Below, piece by piece: positions 8,432 to 17,669 of a stretch of DNA of 64,000 bases (positions are counted from its first letter, which is position 1; every line of letters starts with the position of its first letter). This stretch comes from Parabacteroides goldsteinii (GTDB taxonomy: Bacteria; Bacteroidota; Bacteroidia; Bacteroidales; Tannerellaceae): positions 37,377 to 101,376 of the forward strand of contig NZ_JADNBB010000021.1 of NCBI RefSeq assembly GCF_015550595.1, written 5' to 3'. The translations under genes and the position numbers were made by a program. The notes beneath the pieces were generated by a model, which was given only the letters and a program-made list of their open reading frames with translations, did not search any database and was not told where the DNA came from.

Positions 8432-9577
8432 TTACCTCCTTCCGTATTTGCGGAACAGATAATACACACCACCCAATACTACCACTATAATAAATACACC
8501 GACCCATCCCCAGACCATCGGGGTCTTTACGGAGATACGGAAATCTGCAGTAGCATTAACTTCCGGTGTCTTTGCTTCCATTTTTGTAACATAATCGCCC
8601 GGAAGCGCCTTTTTGGAAGCCTTTACGATAGCCACCACATTTGTACTTTGTCCTGCACCCAGTTTTACGACCTTGGCGGGATCGAAAGAGACTTCCCAGT
8701 CCACCGGTTTGCTAGCAGAAAATGTTACATCTTTCAACTCACCGGAACCGTTATTTTTTACTACCAGGTCTATCCGCTTGGTATCGCCGGCCGTTATATC
8801 CGAACTAAGCAATCCCCTCGGTGTCGTCAGTTCCATTTCATAGGAACCAGTGATGACAACTTCCAGTTCCAAATCGGCAGAGGTAGAACCAGTCGATGCA
8901 TGAACGGGGATTTTATAAGTTCCTGCTGCTACATTTGCCGGCGGATTTATATCAATCGTAATATTCTGCGTAGCATTAGGTTCCACCTGGGCAGAAGTAG
9001 CCTGTTTGTAGTTAGGCTTGAAAACGACATTCCATCCACGCTGCACATCAGCGGTCAGGGCATACAGTTGCTGCTCGGCTGTGCGGTTTTTAATCGAGGC
9101 ATTGAAAGTAAATGTAGATTTTGAATTACCCTCCATATTAGGCTGGGTCGTTGTAAAATCCGTCTGATAAGTTCCTTGTTTGGAGACGGTAATAGTAAGA
9201 GGAAGCCGGGCCATTCCATCTGCGGATACCGTGAACTGATAAGTCCCCTTATTCACTTTTACCGGTACTTCCACCTTCAGGGAGAAATTCTTTTTCTCAT
9301 CCGGGAGGACCGATAGTTCACTGATTGTGAAACCTCCCGATTTGATCTCGTAGTTCCATCCACGAGGCATCCCTTCAATGGAGATTGTAGCGTTTTTCAC
9401 TTCGTCACTTTTGTTAATGACATCAATACTGTAATCAACAGATTCTCCCGGAGGTAAAGAAATTTTAGTGTAGGGAGTGTACAACATTACGCTTTTGTCA
9501 GAGTTTTCAGCGTAGATCTTACAAGGGATAATACCCAATAACAGTACAATAAGTAGATTTAAATAGTTAGTACGCAT
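8432..9577 (-). CDS. NEW3-domain membrane-anchored periplasmic protein
   Basis: A 381-residue protein with a signal peptide (about 1-24), three repeated Ig-like segments containing the NEW3/NPCBM-associated pattern (for example GESVDYSIDVINKSDEVKNATISIEG and matching later repeats), and a single C-terminal membrane helix followed by FRKYGRR. It is first in the NEW3-ATPase-permease operon. Such proteins may present or sense cargo at the periplasmic face of the exporter, but this is inference. A -7 box TATATTTG lies on the minus strand at 9624-9631. Confidence 0.8.
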   Translation of the reverse strand: MRTNYLNLLIVLLLGIIPCKIYAENSDKSVMLYTPYTKISLPPGESVDYSIDVINKSDEVKNATISIEGMPRGWNYEIKSGGFTISELSVLPDEKKNFSLKVEVPVKVNKGTYQFTVSADGMARLPLTITVSKQGTYQTDFTTTQPNMEGNSKSTFTFNASIKNRTAEQQLYALTADVQRGWNVVFKPNYKQATSAQVEPNATQNITIDINPPANVAAGTYKIPVHASTGSTSADLELEVVITGSYEMELTTPRGLLSSDITAGDTKRIDLVVKNNGSGELKDVTFSASKPVDWEVSFDPAKVVKLGAGQSTNVVAIVKASKKALPGDYVTKMEAKTPEVNATADFRISVKTPMVWGWVGVFIIVVVLGGVYYLFRKYGRR

Positions 9578-9896
9578 AGTTCATAAAAATTTTCTTTCAA
9601 AAATGATTATCAATAGCTACCGGCAAATATATAAACAGACTTTATTATCTACTATTAAAAGTTTTGAAAAAAAACTATTATATATTCCAACACTCGTCTT
9701 CCCCCGGTATCCCTTACTAATATTCGAAAACCACCGATCCTTTCCTATACTATAATAATAAATCAACTATCAAAAGGGAAGCGAATGCTAAATTGACCGA
9801 ATTATTCTGTAAATGTAACACCAAAATAAAATATTTTTATGTAAGTTTGCGAGCGCTAAGAAAGACATTTTATACAGAAATTTAAATACAAGAGTT
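9578..9896. other. Divergent intergenic region between the NEW3 operon and pgk
   Basis: About 320 bp with no coding potential. It holds the minus-strand -7 box TATATTTG at 9624-9631 for the NEW3 operon and the plus-strand TAAGTTTG at 9842-9849 for pgk. I see nothing else in it. Confidence 0.6.
9842..9849 (+). promoter_or_regulatory. -7 box of pgk (TAAGTTTG)
   Basis: TAAGTTTG fits TAnnTTTG and lies 47 bp before the pgk start. No clear -33 TTG is seen at the expected distance. Confidence 0.5.
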
Positions 9897-11168
9897 ATGC
9901 AATCAATTGACAATTTCAATTTTGCCGGCAAAAAGGCATTTGTAAGAGTTGACTTCAACGTTCCACTGGACGAAAACTTCAACATCACAGACGACACTCG
10001 TATTCGTGCCGCTCTTCCTACTCTTAAGAAGATCCTGGCAGACGGTGGCAGTGTAATCATAGGTTCTCACCTGGGCCGTCCGAAAGGCGTTACTGATAAA
10101 TTTTCACTGAAACATATTTTGGGTCGTGTATCTGAATTACTGGGCGTAGAAGTTCAGTTTGCTAACGACTGTATTGGTGAAGAAGCTGGCGCTAAGGCTG
10201 CTGCTCTGCAACCGGGCGAAGCTTTACTGCTGGAAAACCTTCGTTTCTATGCTGAAGAAGAAGGTAAACCAAGAGGTTTGGCTGAAGATGCAACAGACGA
10301 CGAAAAGAAAGCTGCTAAAAAAGCAGTGAAAGAAAGCCAGAAAGAATTCACGAAGAGATTGGCTTCTTATGCAGACTGCTATGTAAACGATGCATTCGGT
10401 ACTGCTCACCGTGCTCACGCTTCTACAGCGCTGATCGCTGATTACTTCGATGTTGACCACAAGATGTTCGGTTACCTGATGGAAAAAGAAGTAAAAGCTG
10501 TAGAAAAAGTAATGAACGACATTGCTCGTCCGTTTACTGCTATCATGGGTGGTTCTAAAGTTTCTTCTAAAATCGAAATCATCGAAAACCTGTTGAACAA
10601 GGTAGACAACCTGATCGTAACAGGTGGTATGACTTATACTTTCACTAAGGCCATGGGCGGTAAGATCGGTAACTCTATCGTTGAAGACGATAAGTTGGAT
10701 CTGGCTCTCGACCTGATGAAGAAAGCAAAAGAAAAAGGTGTAAACCTGGTATTGGCTGTCGACGCTAAGATCGCTGACGCTTTCAGCAACGATGCTAAAA
10801 CAGATTATGCCAACGTAAACGAAATTCCTGACGGATGGGAAGGTCTTGACATCGGTCCTAAGACTATCGAAATCTACGCTGATGTTATCAAGAAATCTAA
10901 GACTATCCTTTGGAACGGTCCTACAGGCGTATTCGAATTCGAAAACTTCACTGACGGTTCTCGTGCAGTAGGTAACGCTATCGTTGAAGCGACCAAGAAC
11001 GGTGCATTCTCTCTTGTTGGTGGTGGCGACTCTGTTGCTTGCGTTAATAAGTTCGGTATTGCAAGCGAAGTTTCTTATGTATCTACAGGTGGCGGTGCTT
11101 TGCTGGAAGCTATCGAAGGTAAAGTTCTGCCGGGTATCGCAGCTGTTAAAGGCGAACCGTACAAATAA
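9897..11168 (+). CDS. pgk: Phosphoglycerate kinase
   Basis: A 423-residue glycolytic kinase that transfers phosphate between 1,3-bisphosphoglycerate and ADP. The signature [10 protein letters not shown] is at residues 18-27, GSHLGRPKG at about 57, [11 protein letters not shown] in the hinge region, GGSKVSSKI and the nucleotide-binding GGGDSVACV near residue 375. Codon use is strongly biased, as expected for a highly expressed gene. It is monocistronic, ended by a strong terminator at 11192. Confidence 0.98.
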   Translation: MQSIDNFNFAGKKAFVRVDFNVPLDENFNITDDTRIRAALPTLKKILADGGSVIIGSHLGRPKGVTDKFSLKHILGRVSELLGVEVQFANDCIGEEAGAKAAALQPGEALLLENLRFYAEEEGKPRGLAEDATDDEKKAAKKAVKESQKEFTKRLASYADCYVNDAFGTAHRAHASTALIADYFDVDHKMFGYLMEKEVKAVEKVMNDIARPFTAIMGGSKVSSKIEIIENLLNKVDNLIVTGGMTYTFTKAMGGKIGNSIVEDDKLDLALDLMKKAKEKGVNLVLAVDAKIADAFSNDAKTDYANVNEIPDGWEGLDIGPKTIEIYADVIKKSKTILWNGPTGVFEFENFTDGSRAVGNAIVEATKNGAFSLVGGGDSVACVNKFGIASEVSYVSTGGGALLEAIEGKVLPGIAAVKGEPYK

Positions 11169-11191
11169 TAGACAAGTTCTTTATACAACTC

Positions 11192-11226
11192 AAAGGCTGT
11201 CCCTGAAAGGGTGACAGCCTTTGTTT
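11192..11226 (+). terminator. Intrinsic terminator of pgk
   Basis: AAAGGCTGT (11192-11200) pairs with ACAGCCTTT (11214-11222), with CCCT/AGGG stacked inside, followed by TTGTTTG. Confidence 0.85.
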
Positions 11227-11265
11227 GTTTAAAGAGTGTGATTATCACTTAAGCTTTAAGGTTTT

Positions 11266-11331
11266 GTTTCACTTAAGTGAAACAACTGTTTCATCTAGTA
11301 GAAACGACTGTTTCTCCGGTATGAAACAACT
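11266..11331. repeat. Array of three 22-bp units with 18-bp palindromic cores
   Basis: Units begin at 11266, 11288 and 11310, exactly 22 bp apart. Each is an 18-bp core bounded by GTTTC and GAAAC, followed by AACT, GACT and AACT. The first core, GTTTCACTTAAGTGAAAC, is a perfect palindrome; the cores of the other two vary in the centre. The array is 40 bp past the pgk terminator and before the proS promoter. It shares geometry, not sequence, with arrays at 21679 and 51511. Confidence 0.9.
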
Positions 11332-11386
11332 CTTGGTTCCCTATCTTAATTCTACTCAGAATATATTCCAATATCAACCATACTTA

Positions 11387-11419
11387 TTGAAATGCAATCT
11401 AAATATTTTTGTACCTTTG
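11387..11419 (+). promoter_or_regulatory. proS promoter (TTG ... TACCTTTG)
   Basis: TTG at 11387-11389 and TACCTTTG at 11412-11419 are 22 bp apart. The ATG of proS at 11466 is 46 bp after the -7 box. Confidence 0.65.
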
Positions 11420-11465
11420 CCCGACATTATTTGAAATCATTGAAAATAACATAGAATTAAAGAAG

Positions 11466-12947
11466 ATGGCAAAAGAGCTGAAAGAACTGACCAAGAGAAG
11501 TGTAAACTACTCTCAATGGTACCAGGATCTGGTAATTAAAGCGGATTTGGCAGAAAACTCTGCTGTACGTGGCTGTATGGTTATCAAACCCTACGGATAC
11601 GCTATTTGGGAAAAGATGCAACGTATCCTCGATGATATGTTCAAGGAAACAGGACACGTAAACGCTTATTTTCCACTATTGATCCCGAAATCATTCTTGA
11701 GCAAGGAAGCCGAGCACGTAGAAGGTTTCGCCAAAGAATGTGCAGTTGTTACACACTATCGTCTGAAAACAAATCACGACGGCACAGGTGTAGTTGTCGA
11801 CCCGGCAGCTAAACTGGAAGAAGAACTGATCATTCGCCCGACATCAGAAACAATCATTTGGAATACATACCGTAACTGGATCCAGTCTTATCGCGACCTG
11901 CCTATCTTATGTAACCAGTGGGCTAACGTGATGCGTTGGGAAATGCGTACCCGTCTGTTCCTTCGCACTGCCGAATTCCTGTGGCAGGAAGGACATACCG
12001 CTCACGCAACACGCGAAGAAGCAGAGATCGAAGCAAAGAAGATGCAGGAAGTATATGCAAACTTTGCTGAAAATTATATGGCTATGCCGGTCGTAAAGGG
12101 CGTAAAATCTGCCAGTGAACGTTTTGCAGGAGCTTTGGATACCTATACGATCGAAGCCATGATGCAAGATGGAAAAGCATTGCAGGCAGGTACTTCCCAC
12201 TTTCTGGGACAGAACTTCGGTAAGGCATTCGACGTTACTTTCATCGACAAAGAAGGTAAGAGCGACTACGCATGGGCTACCTCATGGGGGGTTTCCACCC
12301 GCCTGATCGGTGCGCTCATCATGTCTCACTCAGACGATAACGGTTTGGTATTGCCTCCGCACCTAGCTCCTATCCAGGTTGTAATTATTCCGATCTACCG
12401 CAATGACGAACAGTTGGCACAGATCAGCGAAAAGGTGAGCGGTATCGTTGCCAAACTGAAGAAGATGGGTATTTCCGTTAAGTTCGATGATGCAGATAAT
12501 AAGAAACCGGGATGGAAGTTCGCCGAATACGAACTGAAAGGTGTTCCCGTACGTCTGGCTATGGGTGGACGCGACCTTGAAAACAATACGATCGAAGTAA
12601 TGCGTCGCGATACGTTGGAAAAAGAAACCATCACTTGCGACGGTATCGAAGAATACGTACAGAACCTGTTGGAAGAAATCCAGCAGAACATCTTCCAGAA
12701 AGCACTCGACCATCGTACAGCTTGCACGGTCACAGTCGATACTTACGAAGAATTCAAAGAAAAGATCGAAGAAGGCCTCTTCATCATGGCTCACTGGGAC
12801 GGTACTCCTGAAACAGAAGAGTTGATCAAGAACGAAACGAAAGCAACTATCCGTTGTATCCCTCTGGAAGGAGACAAGACACCGGGTAAATGTATGGTTA
12901 CCGGCAAACCTTCCGCACAACGCGTATTGTTTGCACGGGCTTACTAA
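11466..12947 (+). CDS. proS: Prolyl-tRNA synthetase (short, archaeal/eukaryote-like type)
   Basis: A 493-residue class II synthetase charging tRNA-Pro. It has the class II motif 2 region [31 protein letters not shown] and motif 3 [19 protein letters not shown]. The length, the missing INS editing insertion and the C-terminal zinc-like extension place it in the archaeal-like ProS group used by Bacteroidetes. The ATG at 11466 follows the promoter and gives the expected N-terminus [11 protein letters not shown]; the in-frame ATG at 11409 lies inside the -7 box. Confidence 0.97.
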   Translation: MAKELKELTKRSVNYSQWYQDLVIKADLAENSAVRGCMVIKPYGYAIWEKMQRILDDMFKETGHVNAYFPLLIPKSFLSKEAEHVEGFAKECAVVTHYRLKTNHDGTGVVVDPAAKLEEELIIRPTSETIIWNTYRNWIQSYRDLPILCNQWANVMRWEMRTRLFLRTAEFLWQEGHTAHATREEAEIEAKKMQEVYANFAENYMAMPVVKGVKSASERFAGALDTYTIEAMMQDGKALQAGTSHFLGQNFGKAFDVTFIDKEGKSDYAWATSWGVSTRLIGALIMSHSDDNGLVLPPHLAPIQVVIIPIYRNDEQLAQISEKVSGIVAKLKKMGISVKFDDADNKKPGWKFAEYELKGVPVRLAMGGRDLENNTIEVMRRDTLEKETITCDGIEEYVQNLLEEIQQNIFQKALDHRTACTVTVDTYEEFKEKIEEGLFIMAHWDGTPETEELIKNETKATIRCIPLEGDKTPGKCMVTGKPSAQRVLFARAY

Positions 12948-12962
12948 ATAATACTAAATATG

Positions 12963-13008
12963 AAAAGCGGTAAATAACCTTGGGAGACGAGGTGTTTACC
13001 GCTTTTTT
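12963..13008 (+). terminator. Intrinsic terminator of proS
   Basis: AAAAGCGGTAAA (12963-12974) pairs with TTTACCGCTTTT (12995-13006), followed by further T residues. Confidence 0.85.
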
Positions 13009-13165
13009 ATATTCACACAGAAAAAGATTCTCGTTTTCATTCCTTGTTGTATCATTTTACATAGAATAAATATCAAAATTCAAAGTCTGCTCAATATCCA
13101 AAACTCTAATTTTGTAGAAAGATAATTATAGACTTTTATTCTATCATAACTTAATACAAATACAG

Positions 13166-15874
13166 ATGAAAACAACCTTATCCTCCTTATTGGCCGCTTT
13201 AGTTTTCATACTGACAGGATGTACATCCTGTCAAACGGTCGATATAAAAGACCTCCGGGTTGAAATGAAAGAGAATCCGGTCGGTATCGGAGTATCGCAC
13301 CCCCGCTTTATGTGGAAAATCTCCTCCGCTTCTCCAGATCTCATTCAGACCTCGTATCAGATACAAGTCGCCGAATCTCCCGAGAATCTAAATAACGGAA
13401 AAGATTTAGTTTGGGACAGTGGCGAGATTAAAAGCGACGAGTCCATACAGATCCCTTACGCAGGAAGCCCCCTACAATCCCGCAAACAATATTTCTGGCG
13501 TGTTAAAGCCAACACCAACCAGGGTACCACCGACTGGAGTAAAACAAACTCCTGGTCGATGACTCTCACCCCATCCGACTGGAAGGCGACGTGGATCGGA
13601 GAAAACAAACTGTCCAATCCCGGAGAAACAAATGAAGGGAAAACCCGCCTTGCCGCACGCTATCTCCGTAAAGAGTTCGTTGCAGACAAACCTATTCAGA
13701 GAGCCGTCTTATACATTTCAGGTCTCGGTTTCTCCGAATCTTACATCAACGGAAAACCCGTTAGCGAAGATATTTTTGCACCCGGACCCTCCTGGTATCC
13801 TAACCGGGTATATTATAATGTGTATGATGTAACCGATCTATTGTCGAAGGATAAAAACACGATCGGTATCGCCTTAGGTAACGGACGCTATTTCGGCATG
13901 AGAGATAAACAAGAAACTTTACCTTCTTTACTCGCACAGTTGGAGATCGAGTATACCGACGGTTCGCAGTCAATCATTATCAGTGACACCTCCTGGAAAG
14001 TGACCTCCCAAGGTCCTATCGTAGCCAACAACGAATTCGACGGGGAAGAATACGATGCCCGACTGGAACTGAACGGATGGAATAAGAACGGTTTCGACGA
14101 TTCCAAATGGCAAACGGCAGATGTTATGGCCACACCTCCGGGAAAACTAACCGTACAAGCCAACCCGAACCTTCGCATCCAGGAAGAAATCGAACCCGTC
14201 AGCATCACCGAAAGACCGGATGGTAAATACATCATCGATATGGGCCAGAACATGGTCGGCAGACTGGCGATCAACCTGAAAGGAAAGAAAGATCAACCTA
14301 TCACGATGAAATTTGCCGAGATACTGAAAGAAGACGGTTCACTTTACCTGGATAACCTGCGTAGCGCCAATGTCTTCGATATTTATACACCGGCACAGGA
14401 TGGTAATTTCAGTTGGGAACCGATATTCGTTTATCACGGATTTCGTTTTGTAGAGATCTCGGGGCTCGACTATAAACCGGAATTAACCGCCTTCACCGGA
14501 AAAGTAATCTATGACAAAATGAAAACGACTGGAAAGTTCGAAACCTCCAACCCTCTGGTCAACCAGATCTATAAAAACGCCTACTGGGGTATCCGCGGTA
14601 ACTACCGTGGAATGCCGACCGACTGCCCGCAGCGTGACGAACGCCACGGCTGGTTGGGCGACCGCGTAACAGGTGCTTACGGAGAAGCATTCATCTTCAA
14701 CAATGCCCTCCTCTATAACAAATGGTTGCAGGATATAGAAGACTCTCAGAGTCCCGAAGGAAGTATTTCCGATGTATCTCCCCGCTATTGGACCATATAC
14801 AACGACGATGTCACCTGGCCTGCCGCCTACTTCTATGTTGCCAACCTATTATATCGCCAATATGGTGACAAGAGTGGTATTATCAGACACTACCCGTCCA
14901 TGAAACGCTGGATGCAGCATATTGAACAAACAGCCATGAAGGATTATATCATCGTAAAAGACACATACGGCGACTGGTGTATGCCTCCGGAATCGCAGGA
15001 GTTGATCCATTCGCAGGATCCGGCCCGTAAAACCGACGGTGCGATCCTCTCAACCAGCATGTATTATAGTCTATTGAACATGATGAGTGAATTTGCTCTA
15101 ATCTGCGGACAAGACAACGACATCCCTGTATACCGTGAACTTGCAGCCAAGATGAAAGAGGCTTACAATACAAAATTCTTCAATCCGGAAACTGCCCAAT
15201 ATGGCAACAACACCGTTACAGCCAACATATTGTCATTACGTCTCGGTCTTGTACCGGAAGGATACGGAGAAAAAGTTTTTGCCAACATCGTAAAGAAAAC
15301 AGAAGATGACTTCGGAGGCCATGTAAGCACCGGTGTTCTGGGTATCCAACACCTGATGCGCGGCCTAACCGAATACGGCCGGGTAGATATGGCCTGGAAG
15401 ATCGCTACCAACGATACCTACCCCAGTTGGGGCTATATGGTGAAGAAAGGTGCCACCACCATCTGGGAATTATGGAACGGAGACACAGCCGATCCTGCCA
15501 TGAACTCAGCCAACCATGTCATGTTATTGGGTGACCTGATCATTTGGTACTACGAAGACCTGGCAGGAATTAAGTCCGCTACGGAATCGATCGCTTACAA
15601 GAAACTAATCATGGCCCCGGTATTCCCAGAGGGATTAAACTCAGTGTCTGCGGCCTACGAATCTGTTTACGGAGAGATCACAAGTGCCTGGAAGAAAGAA
15701 AACGGAACTTTCAGTTGGGACATCACAATCCCGGGTAACACATCTGCGGTAGTACGTATACCGAAAGAATTCCAAATCAAACAATCCAACCAGCCGGGAA
15801 TCCGGAAAGTGAGCGACACCGCCACCTACACGGAAATCGAGATCGGCTCGGGTAGTTATCACTTCGCTAATTAA
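13166..15874 (+). CDS. Alpha-L-rhamnosidase, GH78 family, lipoprotein
   Basis: A 902-residue exported enzyme with a lipoprotein signal (LTGC, Cys at about residue 19). An N-terminal beta-sandwich region is followed by the concanavalin-like rhamnosidase domain (VADKPIQRAVLYISGLGFSE) and the (alpha/alpha)6 catalytic barrel. Catalytic-site residues lie in DCPQRDERHGWLGD (Asp, Glu and Asp) and the late Glu in TTIWELWNG, followed by a C-terminal beta domain. GH78 enzymes hydrolyse terminal alpha-L-rhamnose from plant glycans and flavonoids. No SusC/D pair is adjacent, so it is an isolated gene rather than part of a visible polysaccharide utilisation locus. Confidence 0.95.
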   Translation: MKTTLSSLLAALVFILTGCTSCQTVDIKDLRVEMKENPVGIGVSHPRFMWKISSASPDLIQTSYQIQVAESPENLNNGKDLVWDSGEIKSDESIQIPYAGSPLQSRKQYFWRVKANTNQGTTDWSKTNSWSMTLTPSDWKATWIGENKLSNPGETNEGKTRLAARYLRKEFVADKPIQRAVLYISGLGFSESYINGKPVSEDIFAPGPSWYPNRVYYNVYDVTDLLSKDKNTIGIALGNGRYFGMRDKQETLPSLLAQLEIEYTDGSQSIIISDTSWKVTSQGPIVANNEFDGEEYDARLELNGWNKNGFDDSKWQTADVMATPPGKLTVQANPNLRIQEEIEPVSITERPDGKYIIDMGQNMVGRLAINLKGKKDQPITMKFAEILKEDGSLYLDNLRSANVFDIYTPAQDGNFSWEPIFVYHGFRFVEISGLDYKPELTAFTGKVIYDKMKTTGKFETSNPLVNQIYKNAYWGIRGNYRGMPTDCPQRDERHGWLGDRVTGAYGEAFIFNNALLYNKWLQDIEDSQSPEGSISDVSPRYWTIYNDDVTWPAAYFYVANLLYRQYGDKSGIIRHYPSMKRWMQHIEQTAMKDYIIVKDTYGDWCMPPESQELIHSQDPARKTDGAILSTSMYYSLLNMMSEFALICGQDNDIPVYRELAAKMKEAYNTKFFNPETAQYGNNTVTANILSLRLGLVPEGYGEKVFANIVKKTEDDFGGHVSTGVLGIQHLMRGLTEYGRVDMAWKIATNDTYPSWGYMVKKGATTIWELWNGDTADPAMNSANHVMLLGDLIIWYYEDLAGIKSATESIAYKKLIMAPVFPEGLNSVSAAYESVYGEITSAWKKENGTFSWDITIPGNTSAVVRIPKEFQIKQSNQPGIRKVSDTATYTEIEIGSGSYHFAN

Positions 15875-15881
15875 ACAAAGA

Positions 15882-15916
15882 AAAAGGGTTGCAATTAATA
15901 AGATGCAACCCTTTTC
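15882..15916 (+). terminator. Intrinsic terminator of the GH78 gene
   Basis: AAAAGGGTTGCA (15882-15893) pairs with TGCAACCCTTTT (15904-15915), a 12-bp perfect stem followed by CTATTT. Confidence 0.88.
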
Positions 15917-15984
15917 TATTTGATGTAATCCTCCCCTTAACAAAAGAAAGCAAAGGAACACTAGTCGGTTTAAAGCAAATTCCT

Positions 15985-15992
15985 TACCTTTG
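15985..15992 (+). promoter_or_regulatory. -7 box of the AAA-TOPRIM gene (TACCTTTG)
   Basis: TACCTTTG fits TAnnTTTG and ends 23 bp before the ATG at 16016, so the gene has its own promoter after the GH78 terminator. Confidence 0.55.
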
Positions 15993-16015
15993 GGAGTAAA
16001 ACAAATCAGACTTGT

Positions 16016-17572
16016 ATGGAACTCACTCTCCCAACCCAGTTGAATGCTACCGAACCGACCGTACTCGACACGAAGGTACTCGTTGTGATCGGAGCGAATG
16101 GCGCCGGCAAAAGTTCGTTCGGTAGGGACTTGTTGGAACGTTATGCCGATAACAGTAAAAAGATATCCGGCATGCACTCGTTATTTATCAGCAGCGAAGA
16201 ACCCGTTCCGGTCGAAGGCAACGAACTCTCCCGCCTTCAGTCGATGATCGCAGAACGTATTTTTATGCCCCGCCTTTCGGAATATGAGAAACTGATCCTG
16301 CGCCTGCAAAGCGAAGAATTCGAAGCGGCCGTAAATTACAAGGAAGCCTGCAAGCTCAATCCGGACCTGCAACCGCCTGTCACCAAAATAGACCGCATCC
16401 AAGCCATCTGGGAAAAAATGTTTCCCCACAACCGCCTGGTACGGAAATCCGGTTTTATCGAACTGGCCTCGACCAGTCGCGACGGTAATTCATATACCGC
16501 CGGAAGAATGAGCGACGGCGAAAAGATCGTTTTCTACCTGGTCGGAGCCGTACTTTGTGCTGCCCCGAACGAACTGTTAGTGATCGAAGAACCCGAAATA
16601 CTCCTTCACAACTCCATCAAGAACCTGCTTTGGGACGAGATAGAAACCATGCGCCCCGATTGTACCTACATATATCTCACACACGACATCGACTTTGCCA
16701 CCTCACGCCCACAAGGTAAACGGCTCTGGATAAGAGACTACAACGCCGATGCCCATACCTGGGATTACCAATTGATAGAAAGCAACGACAGCCTTCCCGA
16801 AGAAGTCTACATAGATATCCTGGGAAGCCGTAAACCGATTCTGTTCATCGAAGGCACCGACTCCAACAGTATCGACAACCGCCTCTACCCGCTTATCTTC
16901 CCCGATTATATGGTCAAGCCGATGGGCGGTTGCCAGAAAGTGATCGAAACAACGAAGGCCTTCCGCCAGCTACAGGATTTCCATACACTGGAATCGATGG
17001 GCATCGTCGACCGCGACCGCCGTACCCGGGGAGAGATCGATTATCTGCGCGAGCAACACATCTTCGTCCCCGACGTAGCCGAAGTGGAAAACCTGTTGAT
17101 GCTCGAACCCGTCATCAAAACTGTTGCCAGCCGCCTGATGAGAGATCCCGAACAAGTATTCGAACAGGTAAAAGAGAATGTAGTCAAACTGTTCGAGAAA
17201 GATATGGAGAGCCAGGTGATCCTCCATGCCAAACATCGTGTACGCAAAAAGCTCGAAACAACAGTAGACCGCAAAATCACCACCGTCGAACAACTGACCG
17301 AGCATGTGGAAAGCATCCGTTTCAACGTCCATGTAGACGAGATATACAGCGGAATAAAAGATAAATTTATTCAATACGTCGAAACAAACGACTATAAAAA
17401 CATTCTTCGGGTATATAATCAGAAAGGTATGCTCCCGCAAAGTCGCCTGTGTAACATCTGCGGTATCAGTAACAAAGAAAGTTACCTGAACCTGATCCTC
17501 TCTATACTGAAAGAAAATAAAGAGGATGCGGAAATCATCCGTTCATCCATCAAAGAATCTTTAGGGACATAA
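16016..17572 (+). CDS. Single-chain AAA ATPase with DUF4435/TOPRIM-like domain (OLD/PARIS-like)
   Basis: A 518-residue protein. Residues 26-34 are the Walker A GANGAGKSS; an ABC-like signature RMSDGEKIVFYL is followed by Walker B LLVIEEPE and an H-switch YLTHDID, as in AAA-15/OLD ATPases. A second domain begins about residue 280 with PILFIEGTDSNSID, then GIVDRDRR and DVAEVENLLM, matching the acidic Glu and DxD pattern of TOPRIM/DUF4435. In PARIS defence the ATPase AriA and DUF4435 protein AriB are usually separate, with fused forms known; OLD nucleases combine the same parts. The last part contains a CNICG motif. Function here is unproven; a housekeeping role is possible since the neighbours are not defence genes. 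Confidence 0.75.
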   Translation: MELTLPTQLNATEPTVLDTKVLVVIGANGAGKSSFGRDLLERYADNSKKISGMHSLFISSEEPVPVEGNELSRLQSMIAERIFMPRLSEYEKLILRLQSEEFEAAVNYKEACKLNPDLQPPVTKIDRIQAIWEKMFPHNRLVRKSGFIELASTSRDGNSYTAGRMSDGEKIVFYLVGAVLCAAPNELLVIEEPEILLHNSIKNLLWDEIETMRPDCTYIYLTHDIDFATSRPQGKRLWIRDYNADAHTWDYQLIESNDSLPEEVYIDILGSRKPILFIEGTDSNSIDNRLYPLIFPDYMVKPMGGCQKVIETTKAFRQLQDFHTLESMGIVDRDRRTRGEIDYLREQHIFVPDVAEVENLLMLEPVIKTVASRLMRDPEQVFEQVKENVVKLFEKDMESQVILHAKHRVRKKLETTVDRKITTVEQLTEHVESIRFNVHVDEIYSGIKDKFIQYVETNDYKNILRVYNQKGMLPQSRLCNICGISNKESYLNLILSILKENKEDAEIIRSSIKESLGT

Positions 17573-17669
17573 AAAGTTATCAAAAATGCGGGAAAAGTCC
17601 GTAAAAAATCGTTCTTTTGCACATTAAAAATATCGACATTAACTGGGATAGCCCTTTTACAAAAAGAAT

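Noticed and set aside
11266..11331. Short regularly spaced repeats that could suggest a CRISPR array
   Set aside because: Spacers are only 4-6 bp, units are palindromic along their whole length and vary in sequence, and no cas genes are present. The same applies to the arrays at 21679 and 51511.
11409..11465. Longer start for prolyl-tRNA synthetase at 11409
   Set aside because: The ATG lies within the -7 promoter box and adds 19 residues not typical of the family.
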